Counted from the stretch's first letter, positions 8,266 through 15,941 are shown. The stretch is DNA of 37,269 bases from Clostridiales bacterium (GCA_029265435.1 JAJUJH010000010.1:1-37269); one strand, 5' to 3'. Notes: a model not told the origin generated them from the sequence alone. Made by a program: numbers and translations.

Positions 8266-8294
8266 TTGTTTTTTGCGTCCGGGCGTGATACAAT
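8266..8294 (+). promoter_or_regulatory. Promoter of the VTC-DUF4956 operon
   Basis: A -35 TTGTTT, a 17-bp spacer and a -10 TACAAT lie in the CotH-VTC gap. The element is a near copy of the CotH promoter at 5058-5086. The predicted transcript has a leader of about 125 bases, containing a perfect CCGCGC/GCGCGG hairpin at 8386-8402 about 24 bases before the start codon. Confidence 0.65.
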
Positions 8295-8425
8295 CATTCG
8301 AGGCTTTACATAAAGTTAACAAAACGCCGCACAAACGGATGCGCCAGTATTCAAAAGCCGCGGCATCGGACCGGTTCATCATGAGCCGCGCGAAATGCGC
8401 GGATGGGTTATCAGTTAGGGGAAAC

Positions 8426-9613
8426 ATGGCACGGGATGAGGAAATTTTCAGAAAACTGAAAAAGCAGACGCCGCTCGTCAAGCGCGCGGATATTCAGCCG
8501 TTGTCGCCGCAGGATTTTGACGGACGCAAAAGCGGAATGACGGTTAATCGGCCGATTGAGAGAAAAACGGCGCCAAAAGCGGTGCGAGCCGTCGGCGCGG
8601 CTTCAAAGAAAACCGAAAAGCGCGGCGCCGAACTGGCCGAGCGCTATAACAGCGCACGCCGTCAGTCCGGCAAAAAAGCCGAGCTTGGCATTTTCGGCGA
8701 AGACGCCAAAAAGAATAAACCGTCGGGCGGAAAGGTTCAAAGGCAGCCGGAACGGCCGGATTCGCTTGAGTTTCACACGCCCGCCAAAGCGCCGCGGCAG
8801 GCTGCTGACCGTTCGGGGATTGCTTCGCATACCGACCTGCATGATTTGGATTATCTGCGGATGCCCGTTCAAAACACGTTCTTCGCAAACAGCCGCCTCT
8901 CTGTCGGCGCGGAGCCGGAGGAAGATGAAAAGCTCGAATTCCGGCATGAGCTGAAATTTTATATCAACTATCACGATTATGTCCTACTGCGCAACACGCT
9001 CAAGGCGCTGCTTCCCGTTGACCGCAATGCAAACGCGGACGGTCAGTATTTTATCCGCAGCGTGTATTTTGACGATGTGTATGAGACATCGCTCGTCGAA
9101 AAGCTCTCGGGTGTGGAAGACAGGAGCAAATTTCGGATACGGTTCTACAATTTCAACGACAATGTGATCCGTTTCGAGAAGAAAATTAAACGCGAGCAGT
9201 TTATATCGAAGGCCAGCATCTGCCTTTCGCGCGATGACTGCGACAGCCTGATGGCGGGAGACTGCGGCGTGCTTGAGGGACGGAGAGAACCTCTGGCCGG
9301 TGAAATCTATTTGCAGATGAAAAATAATTCTTTAAAGCCGCGCGTGATTGTGGACTATTGGCGCGAGGCGTATGTATCGCCGCTGGAAAACGTCCGCATC
9401 ACGTTTGATAAAGACATTAAGGGCGGGCTCGGGCTTACGGACATATTCAGTCCGTCTGTGCCGACGATGCCGGCGCTTGACGAGGGATTCATGGTGCTCG
9501 AGGTCAAATTCCGCCGGTATCTGCCCGAATATATCAAGGCGGTGCTCAGCAATGTCAACACGGCTCAAAGAAGCGCGATATCAAAATATGTGCTTTGCAG
9601 AAAGTTTGAATAG
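8426..9613 (+). CDS. VTC-domain polyphosphate polymerase family protein with long basic N-terminal extension
   Basis: A 395-residue protein. Its C-terminal part (about 165-395) is a VTC domain, the tunnel-fold catalytic module that makes polyphosphate from nucleoside triphosphate in yeast vacuoles. Visible signatures are RHELKF (from Arg173), YFDD, the basic strand KFRIRFY, FEKKIKRE, a VDYWREAY strand and the final EVKFRR. The first ~165 residues are rich in Lys, Arg and Ala, with no recognisable fold, and are probably disordered; bacterial family members are usually just the domain, about 230-270 residues. The ATG at 8426 follows TTAGGGGA; a longer frame to 8273 would overlap the promoter. 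The stop is 13 bases before the DUF4956 gene, so they form an operon. The substrate and product here are inferred from the family only. Confidence 0.85.
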   Translation: MARDEEIFRKLKKQTPLVKRADIQPLSPQDFDGRKSGMTVNRPIERKTAPKAVRAVGAASKKTEKRGAELAERYNSARRQSGKKAELGIFGEDAKKNKPSGGKVQRQPERPDSLEFHTPAKAPRQAADRSGIASHTDLHDLDYLRMPVQNTFFANSRLSVGAEPEEDEKLEFRHELKFYINYHDYVLLRNTLKALLPVDRNANADGQYFIRSVYFDDVYETSLVEKLSGVEDRSKFRIRFYNFNDNVIRFEKKIKREQFISKASICLSRDDCDSLMAGDCGVLEGRREPLAGEIYLQMKNNSLKPRVIVDYWREAYVSPLENVRITFDKDIKGGLGLTDIFSPSVPTMPALDEGFMVLEVKFRRYLPEYIKAVLSNVNTAQRSAISKYVLCRKFE

Positions 9614-9626
9614 GAGGAGATTTTAA

Positions 9627-10304
9627 ATGGGTGCAAACGACATTATCAAAAAGGGTATTCTGGACAATTTCCAGATGGTCGGCGACCTTACGCTGACGGA
9701 CGCAATCATCACGCTGGTTCTTGCGTTTGTGCTGGGGTTGTTCGTTTTCTTCATATACCGCCTGACTTTTACGGGCGTGATATTTGTGAAAAGCTTCGGA
9801 ACGGCGCTGATTATGCTGACGATGGTAACCGCAATGATTATCATGCCGATCACGCTCAACATCGGATTGGCGCTCGGCATGGTCGGCGCGCTGTCCATCG
9901 TGCGTTTCAGAACCGCCGTGAAAGATCCGCTTGATACGATATTCATGTTCTGGGCCATCGCATGCGGCATCACGCTTGGCGCGCAGCTATATGCCATCTC
10001 TTTGGTGTCTTCCGCGGCCATCGGCGTTTTTCTGCTGATATGGAACCTGTTCAAGTCGAAGAAGAACCTGCCCTTCATGCTGGTGCTGCGTTTTGACGAA
10101 GCGAGCAAGAAAGAGGTGCAGGCTGTGCTGCGAAAGCTGCCTTCCGGCAGGCTGAAATCCAAGATCGTATCGGAAGGCTATATCGAGCTGACGATCGAAA
10201 TGAATATCAAGGAAAACGAAGCGGGTATGATCGACGCGTTTTCGGCGATACCCGGCGTACAGAATGCGTCGCTGATCAGCTATAAAGGCGACGTGATTTC
10301 ATAA
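9627..10304 (+). CDS. DUF4956 family membrane protein
   Basis: A 225-residue integral membrane protein. Hydrophobic helices lie at about residues 24-46, 53-75, 76-92 and 104-140, followed by a cytoplasmic alpha/beta domain of about 80 residues with acylphosphatase-like strand pattern (LVLRFDEASK ... YIELTIEM). The stretch SIVRFRTAVKDPLDT (90-104) is the hallmark of DUF4956. An AGGAGGAG precedes the ATG. The family is of unknown function but repeatedly sits beside VTC-domain and CotH genes, so a role in exporting or using polyphosphate, or in supporting surface phosphorylation, is plausible but unproven. It is the last gene of the operon. Confidence 0.85.
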   Translation: MGANDIIKKGILDNFQMVGDLTLTDAIITLVLAFVLGLFVFFIYRLTFTGVIFVKSFGTALIMLTMVTAMIIMPITLNIGLALGMVGALSIVRFRTAVKDPLDTIFMFWAIACGITLGAQLYAISLVSSAAIGVFLLIWNLFKSKKNLPFMLVLRFDEASKKEVQAVLRKLPSGRLKSKIVSEGYIELTIEMNIKENEAGMIDAFSAIPGVQNASLISYKGDVIS

Positions 10305-10333
10305 AGCCCGCCGTTACAATTAGAAAAAGGATA

Positions 10334-10359
10334 AAGCCGCCTCCAAAAAGGGGCGGCTT
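10334..10359 (+). terminator. Terminator-like hairpin left of repeat copy B
   Basis: AAGCCGCC / GGCGGCTT, an 8-bp perfect stem with a 10-base loop, lies 30 bases after the DUF4956 stop. No T-run follows on the plus strand because repeat copy B begins immediately at 10360. The sequence is nearly the same as the hairpin at 10512-10539 on the other side of the repeat. On the minus strand it is followed by a weak T-rich stretch and could terminate the gene at 10558-11202. Confidence 0.6.
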
Positions 10360-10511
10360 CATCTTGTCGAAAAACCTTCGGTTTTCCGACAGTTTTCCGG
10401 TTTTGCTTGTTCCTCGCAAGCTCGAAACGGCGCAAAACCGCAAGGTGTGGGCTGCACGGGCAAAGCCCGTCTTGCCCACAAATTATATTTTATAGCTTTA
10501 TTGACAGTCTG
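10360..10511 (-). mobile_element. MITE-like repeat, copy B (inverted)
   Basis: This 152-bp copy has the same length as copy A, in the opposite orientation, with only scattered substitutions. Its ends are CATCTTGTC (left) and GACAGTCTG (right), the imperfect terminal inverted repeats. The three internal hairpins are kept. It is bounded exactly on both sides by near-identical terminator hairpins (10334-10359 and 10512-10539). Either the insertion duplicated a whole terminator, or a terminator was copied with the element. It has no coding capacity. Confidence 0.8.
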
Positions 10512-10543
10512 AAGCCGCATCCAAAAAAAGGGGCGGCTTTTTT
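10512..10543 (+). terminator. Rho-independent terminator right of repeat copy B
   Basis: AAGCCGC / GCGGCTT with an A-rich loop runs directly into TTTTTT on the plus strand. This is the intact form of the duplicated hairpin and can end transcripts from the VTC-DUF4956 operon after they pass through the repeat. Confidence 0.75.
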
Positions 10544-10557
10544 GACCCCGAAAACGT

Positions 10558-11202
10558 TCATGATTCGGTTTTGACGAGCTTAGCGGTATATGTCGAATCC
10601 TTCTGAAGCGTGATGGCGACGGACGCGGAATAGGTTTTTCCGCCGCTGTCGTCAGCGGTCACGCTCAATGTGCAGAAAGAGACCGCTTTGCCGGTTTGAT
10701 CAAGCGGCGACCAGTAAATCGTATCGCCGGAAGACAGCACATAGGTGCGGCCTCGTTCCTTTGCGGTATAATCGGGGGCACCCCATGTGATCAGCGTACC
10801 CGCGTCCACATCCACGCGCAATCCGTCCGCATTGACGCCTTTTCCGGAGTTGACGATAAACGGAAGTCCGGGCACATCGCTTCGCGTGGGCGAATAGGCG
10901 TTGAGCGTGACGGCGACATCGGGCTGAAGCACCGTCTCCTTCCAGCCTTCCGTATATACCGTAAAGGCAAATTGGTCGGGCGCGTTTATGCCAAGCGACG
11001 CCTGCGGCGATTCCGCGGAAGACGATGGGGGAGCAACCGTGTCAAGTATGGCCGGAAGTGACAGCCCCAGCGCCAGAATAACAGCCGACGCCGCGATGCC
11101 GAGTATCAGGCGTTTTTTAATGCCGCCCGGCTCGATCGGGGCGGATCCGTTTTCGTCCGGCTTGTCGGGAAAACCGGCAAGCCTGTCATCGGTCTCTTTC
11201 AA
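10558..11202 (-). CDS. Unknown single-pass membrane protein
   Basis: A 214-residue protein I do not recognise. The first ~28 residues are charged and Pro/Gly-rich and would be cytoplasmic. A hydrophobic helix at about 31-54 is followed by a Ser/Pro-rich spacer and an extracytoplasmic domain of about 145 residues rich in Thr, Ser, Asp and Val, which looks like immunoglobulin-type beta sandwich material (TYSASVAITLQ near the end). There is no lipobox and no enzyme motif. The start is TTG at 11200-11202, with AAGGAGG eight bases upstream; a sigma-A-like promoter lies just above. It converges on the DUF4956 gene and is divergent from mraZ, so it is transcribed alone. Its place next to the CotH module may be chance. 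Confidence 0.7.
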   Translation of the reverse strand: MKETDDRLAGFPDKPDENGSAPIEPGGIKKRLILGIAASAVILALGLSLPAILDTVAPPSSSAESPQASLGINAPDQFAFTVYTEGWKETVLQPDVAVTLNAYSPTRSDVPGLPFIVNSGKGVNADGLRVDVDAGTLITWGAPDYTAKERGRTYVLSSGDTIYWSPLDQTGKAVSFCTLSVTADDSGGKTYSASVAITLQKDSTYTAKLVKTES

Positions 11203-11223
11203 TTTGCATCCCTCCTTATGCCA

Positions 11224-11252
11224 ATTTTATACGCTGGCTGACGCAGCCGCAA
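11224..11252 (-). promoter_or_regulatory. Promoter of the unknown membrane protein gene
   Basis: On the minus strand a -35 TTGCGG, a 17-bp spacer and a -10 TAAAAT end about 21 bases before the TTG start codon. Confidence 0.5.
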
Positions 11253-11384
11253 GCATTGTTTTTATGGCTTTGCCCGTTTGCCGCCCGATGTATCGGATAT
11301 CGACAAAACTTCTTTGGAAACCCCATTTTTCCGCAGTTGCAAACACATGTTCGTGAAAACATACATTCCATACCATATGTTGTA

Positions 11385-11414
11385 TTGACAATAAATAACA
11401 TATACTATTATAAA
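11385..11414 (+). promoter_or_regulatory. Promoter of the dcw cluster (mraZ)
   Basis: A perfect -35 TTGACA, an 18-bp AT-rich spacer and a -10 TATAAA start the 5' leader of mraZ, giving a predicted leader of about 190 bases. The 409-base gap between the divergent gene and mraZ holds two promoters, the MraZ boxes and a structured leader; no further gene is seen. Confidence 0.75.
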
Positions 11415-11481
11415 AATTTCATCAAAGAACATTCGGATTTTAAGAAGGAATTATAAATCCCGCAACGAATAATTCAGCAGG

Positions 11482-11506
11482 TGGGGAAAAGTGGGTAACA
11501 ATGGTG
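11482..11506 (+). promoter_or_regulatory. Predicted MraZ operator (three TGGGN-type boxes)
   Basis: Three boxes, TGGGG, TGGGT and TGGTG, start exactly 10 bases apart (11482, 11492, 11502), so they lie on the same face of the helix. MraZ in E. coli binds TGGGN repeats separated by five bases upstream of its own gene and represses the dcw cluster; this matches that pattern. A fourth TGGTG occurs at 11523. The boxes lie about 60 bases downstream of the predicted transcription start, so binding would block elongation or initiation from a second promoter not seen here. Confidence 0.75.
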
Positions 11507-11571
11507 AGATGAACCTATGAAGTGGTGAGGAGTAGAGGCTAAACCCAGCATTCCCCGGGACATGGCGGCTG

Positions 11572-11589
11572 AACGCCTGACGAGGCGTT
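11572..11589 (+). promoter_or_regulatory. Hairpin in the mraZ leader
   Basis: AACGCCT / AGGCGTT, a perfect 7-bp stem with a GACG tetraloop, lies about 10 bases before the mraZ Shine-Dalgarno sequence. Its left arm can alternatively pair with GGCG at 11565-11568, and TTCCCC at 11551-11556 can pair with GGGGAA inside the first MraZ box, so the leader has more than one possible fold. No T-run follows, so it is not a standard terminator. Confidence 0.45.
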
Positions 11590-11611
11590 AAAGGCTTCCG
11601 GAGGAGAGACG

Positions 11612-12046
11612 GTGCAAGGGACGCTGATTGGACGGTATTACCATAGCGTGGATGAAAAAGGACGGCTCGCGGTGCCGGCCAAGCTGAGGGTTGAACTCGG
11701 CGAGCCTTTTTATATCACGCGTCTCAATCAGAACTGCCTGAGCGCTTTTTCGGAGGAAGAATGGGAGAGGTTCGCGGCCAAGCTGAATGCGATCCCGCAG
11801 TCCGACGCGAAGGCGCAGTGCTTCGTCCGCATGATCTTTTCGGGAGCGAGCAAATGCGAGCCGGATAAGCAGGGGCGCATACTGCTGCCGCAGCAGCTTC
11901 GCGAAGAGGTGCAGATCGACAAGGATGTCGTCATGATAGGCGCGTCCAACCGTGCCGAGATATGGAGCAAAGAGAAGTGGGAAGCGTATATGCGTGAAGT
12001 GGCCGGAAGCGACGCAATCGCGGGCCTTGCGGCATACGGGGTGTAG
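11612..12046 (+). CDS. mraZ: Transcriptional regulator MraZ
   Basis: MraZ is a ring-forming DNA-binding protein that represses the division and cell-wall cluster. The product is 144 residues, the normal size, with two AbrB-like SpoVT halves, each carrying the family motif: YHSVDEKGRLAVPAKLR near residues 10-26 and CEPDKQGRILLPQQLR in the second half. The start is GTG at 11612, preceded by GGAGGAG at good spacing, and gives the typical N-terminus (M)QGTLIGRYYHS. It is the first gene of the dcw cluster, three bases ahead of rsmH, and probably controls its own transcription through the boxes at 11482-11506. Confidence 0.96.
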   Translation: MQGTLIGRYYHSVDEKGRLAVPAKLRVELGEPFYITRLNQNCLSAFSEEEWERFAAKLNAIPQSDAKAQCFVRMIFSGASKCEPDKQGRILLPQQLREEVQIDKDVVMIGASNRAEIWSKEKWEAYMREVAGSDAIAGLAAYGV

Positions 12047-12049
12047 ACG

Positions 12050-12982
12050 ATGGCGCACAAGAGCGTGCTGCTGTACGAAACGGTGGACGCGCTGAATCTG
12101 AAGCCCGGAATGACGGTGGTTGACGGAACGCTCGGCGGCGGCGGCCATTCGCTCGAAATATTGAAGCGGATTACGCCGGGAGGAAAGCTGATCGGTATTG
12201 ACAAAGACACTTACGCGCTGGAAATGGCAAAGGAGCGTCTTGCGGGGTACGAGGATGAAACGGTATTCATCCACGACGATTTTCGGAATATCAAAGACAT
12301 ACTTGGTATGCTTGATATAAATGGGATAGACGGAGCGGTGCTCGACCTTGGGGTGTCATCGTTCCAGCTTGACCAATGTAACAGGGGGTTTTCATATCAT
12401 CTGGATTCGAGGCTTGACATGCGCATGAACAAAGAAGACAAAACATGCGCCGCGGATATCGTAAACGGTTATTCGCAGCAAGACCTTGAACGAATAATTC
12501 GGGACTACGGTGAGGAAAAATGGGCGGCCAGAATCGCTTCGTTTATTGTGAGGGAACGGAGCGATAAGCCCATCGAGACCACCGGACGTCTCGTTGAGGT
12601 CATTAAGAAGGCGGTTCCGAGCGGAGCGCGAAAGGACGGGCCTCATCCGGCACGCCGGACATTTCAGGCGCTGAGGATAGAGGTGAACGGAGAATTGGAC
12701 GCGATCGAAAACGCGCTGCTCCATTTCGCAAAGGCGTTAAAGCCGTACGCCCGGATCGCCGTGATCACCTTCCACTCCCTGGAGGACAGAATTGTCAAAC
12801 AGGCGTTCAAACGGTTTGAAAATCCGTGCGAATGTCCGGCCGATTTTCCCGTTTGCGTCTGCGGCAAGACGCCGATGGGAAAAGTGGTTACCAAAAAACC
12901 GATATTGCCGTCGGCGCGGGAGGTCGAGGAAAACAGCCGTGCCAGAAGCGCCAAGCTTCGCGTATTTGAAGCGCGCGGATAA
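12050..12982 (+). CDS. rsmH: 16S rRNA (cytosine(1402)-N4)-methyltransferase
   Basis: RsmH (MraW) adds a methyl group from S-adenosylmethionine to N4 of C1402 in the decoding centre of 16S rRNA. The 310-residue protein matches the family length. The N-terminus contains the SAM-binding loop [10 protein letters not shown], followed by GVSSFQLD, the [15 protein letters not shown] motif, [12 protein letters not shown] and [12 protein letters not shown], all RsmH signatures. It starts three bases after the mraZ stop codon, so the two are translated in tandem. Position and order are standard for dcw clusters. Confidence 0.96.
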   Translation: MAHKSVLLYETVDALNLKPGMTVVDGTLGGGGHSLEILKRITPGGKLIGIDKDTYALEMAKERLAGYEDETVFIHDDFRNIKDILGMLDINGIDGAVLDLGVSSFQLDQCNRGFSYHLDSRLDMRMNKEDKTCAADIVNGYSQQDLERIIRDYGEEKWAARIASFIVRERSDKPIETTGRLVEVIKKAVPSGARKDGPHPARRTFQALRIEVNGELDAIENALLHFAKALKPYARIAVITFHSLEDRIVKQAFKRFENPCECPADFPVCVCGKTPMGKVVTKKPILPSAREVEENSRARSAKLRVFEARG

Positions 12983-12993
12983 GGGAGTGCAGC

Positions 12994-13509
12994 ATGCAGT
13001 CAGCGCAAAGAAAATACGATGTTGAGATCAAGCCGTACCCCGCTCAAAAAAGAGTAGTCAAGATGCAGGGGAACGTCGCATATATTAGTATCGATCCTGA
13101 ACGGCCCGTAATAAAGCGGCAGCCCGTAAGGCCTGCGCACAAGACCAAAACGCCGACGAAAGCCAAAACGGCGCAAAGCCGAAACACGAAGGCGGCGGCC
13201 AAGGCTGAAGCGCTGAGACGCGAACAGGTGCGGTCGAGAAGAAATCTCATATCCACACTGTTTGTTGTGTTTGCGGCCTTCTGCGCGCTGTGTCTGCTGG
13301 TTTCGCGGTATGCGCTTGTGTGCTCGATCAACCTTGCGAACAACGGCATCAAGGACAAAATCGAGACGCTCGAAGCCCAGATCGACCGGCTTTCTCTGGA
13401 CATGGAGCTCAAAAGCAACGTGGAAGAGATCAGAAAAAAAGCGCAGGATGAGCTTCATATGGCATATCCGCGGCAGGATCAAAAGATTTCGATTAATATG
13501 AGCGGCTGA
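12994..13509 (+). CDS. ftsL: FtsL-like cell division protein
   Basis: A 171-residue bitopic membrane protein in the ftsL position between rsmH and the class B PBP. The first ~83 residues are basic, with a Lys/Thr/Ala-rich stretch, and cytoplasmic. A single helix spans about 85-107. The external part (113-150) is a heptad-like coiled coil (IKDKIETLEAQIDRLSLDM), followed by a short tail. FtsL forms a complex with FtsQ/DivIB and DivIC that activates septal wall synthesis. The sequence is poorly conserved, as usual in this family, so the call rests on position, size and topology. The cytoplasmic part is longer than in E. coli FtsL. Its TGA stop overlaps the ATG of the PBP gene by one base (TGATG), implying coupled translation. 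Confidence 0.85.
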   Translation: MQSAQRKYDVEIKPYPAQKRVVKMQGNVAYISIDPERPVIKRQPVRPAHKTKTPTKAKTAQSRNTKAAAKAEALRREQVRSRRNLISTLFVVFAAFCALCLLVSRYALVCSINLANNGIKDKIETLEAQIDRLSLDMELKSNVEEIRKKAQDELHMAYPRQDQKISINMSG

Positions 13510-15680
13510 TGACCAGAAAATCGGGCAATAAAAGAATAGTCAGAAAACAGAGCGGCCAAAACACGCAGACCCCGTTGAAGTCAAAAAAGAGGCTGCTGTT
13601 TTTAATGGCGGCGGTCATCGTGATGTTCGCCGCGCTAGCCGTGAAAATGGCCGTTATCATATTTGTTCAGGGTGATACGCTGCGGGAGAAGGCGCTGATT
13701 CAGCAGACGAGAGATCTCGTGGTCAGCGCAAAAAGGGGCAGCATACTCGATTGCAACGGCAACGTGCTAGCCCAGAGCGCCAACGCGCAGACGGTGGTGC
13801 TCCGTCCCTCGGAGATCAAGAAAGGAAATCCGGAGGAGATCGCGCAGGTGCTGGCACAAAAGCTCGGCATGGATTACGAAGACGTGCTGAAAAAAGCCAC
13901 GGACGAAAAAAAATCGGAAGTATGGCTCAAACGGCAGGTCGATAACGATGTGGCGGACGAATTGCGAGAGCTGAATCTTCCGGGCGTATATTTTACGGTG
14001 GATGTGAAGCGCTATTACCCCAACGGCGCGTTTTTGACGCAGACGCTCGGATTCACGTCTGTGGACGGCAACGGCATCGAAGGGCTTGAGGCGTATTTTG
14101 ACAAGTATCTTTCGGGGCAGAGCGGAAAGATCATATCCGAGGCCGACAGAGACGGGCGGGAGGTTCCGCTCGGTGAAAAGGCGTATATTGCCCCGGTAGA
14201 CGGCTATGACGTTGTGCTGACCATCGACGAGGTGATACAAAGCTATCTGGAGAAAAACCTTCAGGAAGCCATGGTGCAGCAGAACGCCAAAGGCGCGTGG
14301 GGCATCGTGATGGACCCGAATACGGGCGGCATACTCGCCATGGGCAGCTATCCCGATTACGACCTCAACAATCCGCCGAGAGACGATTCGGCGCTGCTGA
14401 CGGAGCTGTCGCGAAACAAGGTGATCACCGACGTCTATGAGCCGGGCTCCACATTCAAAGCCGTTACGTGCGCGGCGGCGCTGGACAGCGGCAAGGTGAC
14501 GACAAGCAGTGAGTTTGACTGCGCGGGCAGTTATGCGGTGGACGGCCAGCCGATCAAATGCTGGCGCTTTCCGAGGGGGCACGGGCATCAAACGCTGTAT
14601 GAGGCGGTGCAGAATTCGTGCAATGTGGCGTTTATGCAGATGGGCCTCGCGATGGGCACGGATATCTTCTACGATTATATATACAAGTTCGGCTTCGGAC
14701 AGCCGACGGGGATCACATACCCTGCCGACCAGGGCGGCATCGTCATGGCGGAAAAATATGTGCGAAACAGTGACCTCGCCCGAATTGCGTTCGGGCAATC
14801 TATAGCCGTAACGCCATTGCAATTGATCTCCTCATTCAGTGCGGTGGTAAACGGCGGTTTTTTATACAAGCCGATGCTGGTCAAGGGAATCAAGAACAGC
14901 GACGGTTCCTATATAAAGGAGTATGAACCCACCGTTGTGTCTCAGCCCATCAAGGCGGAGACATCCGAGACGATGCGCAGCATACTTGAAAGCGTTGTGA
15001 CGGAGGGAAGCGGAAAGAACGCCTACATACCCGGTTACCGTGTGGGCGGCAAAACGGGAACGGCACAGAAATACGATGAAAACCATCAGGTCATGACGGG
15101 CAAACACATCGCTTCGTTCATCGGCTTTGCGCCCGCCAACGATCCGAAAATCGTTGTGCTCATCATTGTGGATGAACCGGATGTGCCCGTGGATTTCGGC
15201 AGCGTTGTGGCCGCGCCGTATGTGAAAAGCGTGCTGCTTGAGTCGTTGCAATACCTGAAGGTGGAGCCGGATTATACGCAGGTGCCTGAACCGGAGCAGG
15301 TGGAAGTGCCGAATGTGGAAGGCTTGGACGGCGCCGCGGCGGAGGCCGCGCTGGAGGCGGTGGGCCTCAAATGCGACTACAGCGGCGCGGGGACGGTGAA
15401 AAGCCAGATGCCTGCGCCCAACGCCACCGTGGATAAAGGCGTGACGGTTTGCCTTGAAATGACGATGCCGGATACGCTGGATCTCACGGGAAAGGTGCAG
15501 GTGCCGGATCTCACCGGCAAGACGGTCATGGAAGCGGGTAAAATTCTGGAACAATATCATCTGCAGCTCGGCAACACGGGCTCAGGCGTCGTCATCTCAC
15601 AAAGCCCCGCCAAGGATACGTTTGTTGACGAGTGGTCGACGGTTACGGTGACGTACGGAGCTCCCGCGAACGCAGGATAA
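13509..15680 (+). CDS. Penicillin-binding protein 2 (FtsI/SpoVD type) with PASTA domains
   Basis: A class B D,D-transpeptidase that cross-links peptidoglycan at the septum. The 723-residue protein has a basic N-terminus, a membrane helix (about 28-52), a PBP dimerisation domain starting near RGSILDCNGNVLAQS, and a transpeptidase domain with all three catalytic motifs: Ser314-Thr-Phe-Lys317, Ser370-Cys-Asn372 and Lys515-Thr-Gly517. Two PASTA repeats follow (about 597-650 and 662-720, VEVPNVEGLDG and VQVPDLTGKT). PASTA-bearing PBPs at this position are called PBP2B or SpoVD in Bacillus; with only one such gene here, it most likely serves vegetative division. It is the last gene before a terminator, so mraZ-rsmH-ftsL-pbp forms one unit. 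Confidence 0.94.
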   Translation: MTRKSGNKRIVRKQSGQNTQTPLKSKKRLLFLMAAVIVMFAALAVKMAVIIFVQGDTLREKALIQQTRDLVVSAKRGSILDCNGNVLAQSANAQTVVLRPSEIKKGNPEEIAQVLAQKLGMDYEDVLKKATDEKKSEVWLKRQVDNDVADELRELNLPGVYFTVDVKRYYPNGAFLTQTLGFTSVDGNGIEGLEAYFDKYLSGQSGKIISEADRDGREVPLGEKAYIAPVDGYDVVLTIDEVIQSYLEKNLQEAMVQQNAKGAWGIVMDPNTGGILAMGSYPDYDLNNPPRDDSALLTELSRNKVITDVYEPGSTFKAVTCAAALDSGKVTTSSEFDCAGSYAVDGQPIKCWRFPRGHGHQTLYEAVQNSCNVAFMQMGLAMGTDIFYDYIYKFGFGQPTGITYPADQGGIVMAEKYVRNSDLARIAFGQSIAVTPLQLISSFSAVVNGGFLYKPMLVKGIKNSDGSYIKEYEPTVVSQPIKAETSETMRSILESVVTEGSGKNAYIPGYRVGGKTGTAQKYDENHQVMTGKHIASFIGFAPANDPKIVVLIIVDEPDVPVDFGSVVAAPYVKSVLLESLQYLKVEPDYTQVPEPEQVEVPNVEGLDGAAAEAALEAVGLKCDYSGAGTVKSQMPAPNATVDKGVTVCLEMTMPDTLDLTGKVQVPDLTGKTVMEAGKILEQYHLQLGNTGSGVVISQSPAKDTFVDEWSTVTVTYGAPANAG

Positions 15681-15687
15681 CAATGAA

Positions 15688-15725
15688 GCCCTGAAAAGCG
15701 CCGCTTTTCGGGGCGGCGTTTTTTT
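15688..15725 (+). terminator. Rho-independent terminator after the PBP gene
   Basis: A long stem (GCCCTGAAAAGC / GCTTTTCGGGGC, nearly perfect) can rearrange with the following GGCG before a run of seven T residues. It divides the dcw cluster into two transcription units. Confidence 0.8.
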
Positions 15726-15848
15726 ATGGGGATTTCCGGGCTCTTTGTCAAGATGCGGCGCCGATGCAAAATGGAGGGCAAGGCTCCGCCCATATTCATG
15801 TAATGAAGTCTTGCGAATGAAACGTATGAAACAAATTGTTTTTATGCG

Positions 15849-15876
15849 TTACAACCAGCCTGCGGTATGTTATAAT
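15849..15876 (+). promoter_or_regulatory. Promoter of murE
   Basis: A weak -35 TTACAA, a 16-bp spacer and a perfect -10 TATAAT lie about 65 bases before murE. The 261-base gap after the PBP gene otherwise holds only the terminator. Confidence 0.6.
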
Positions 15877-15941
15877 CCTTGCGGAATCGGTCAATCACAC
15901 GTTCGGGTCAATAATGCCCGGATGTTTGGGAGGATAGTTTA

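Noticed and set aside
8273-8425. Longer VTC protein starting at 8273
   Set aside because: That start lies within the promoter spacer, so the transcript from this promoter would not include it.
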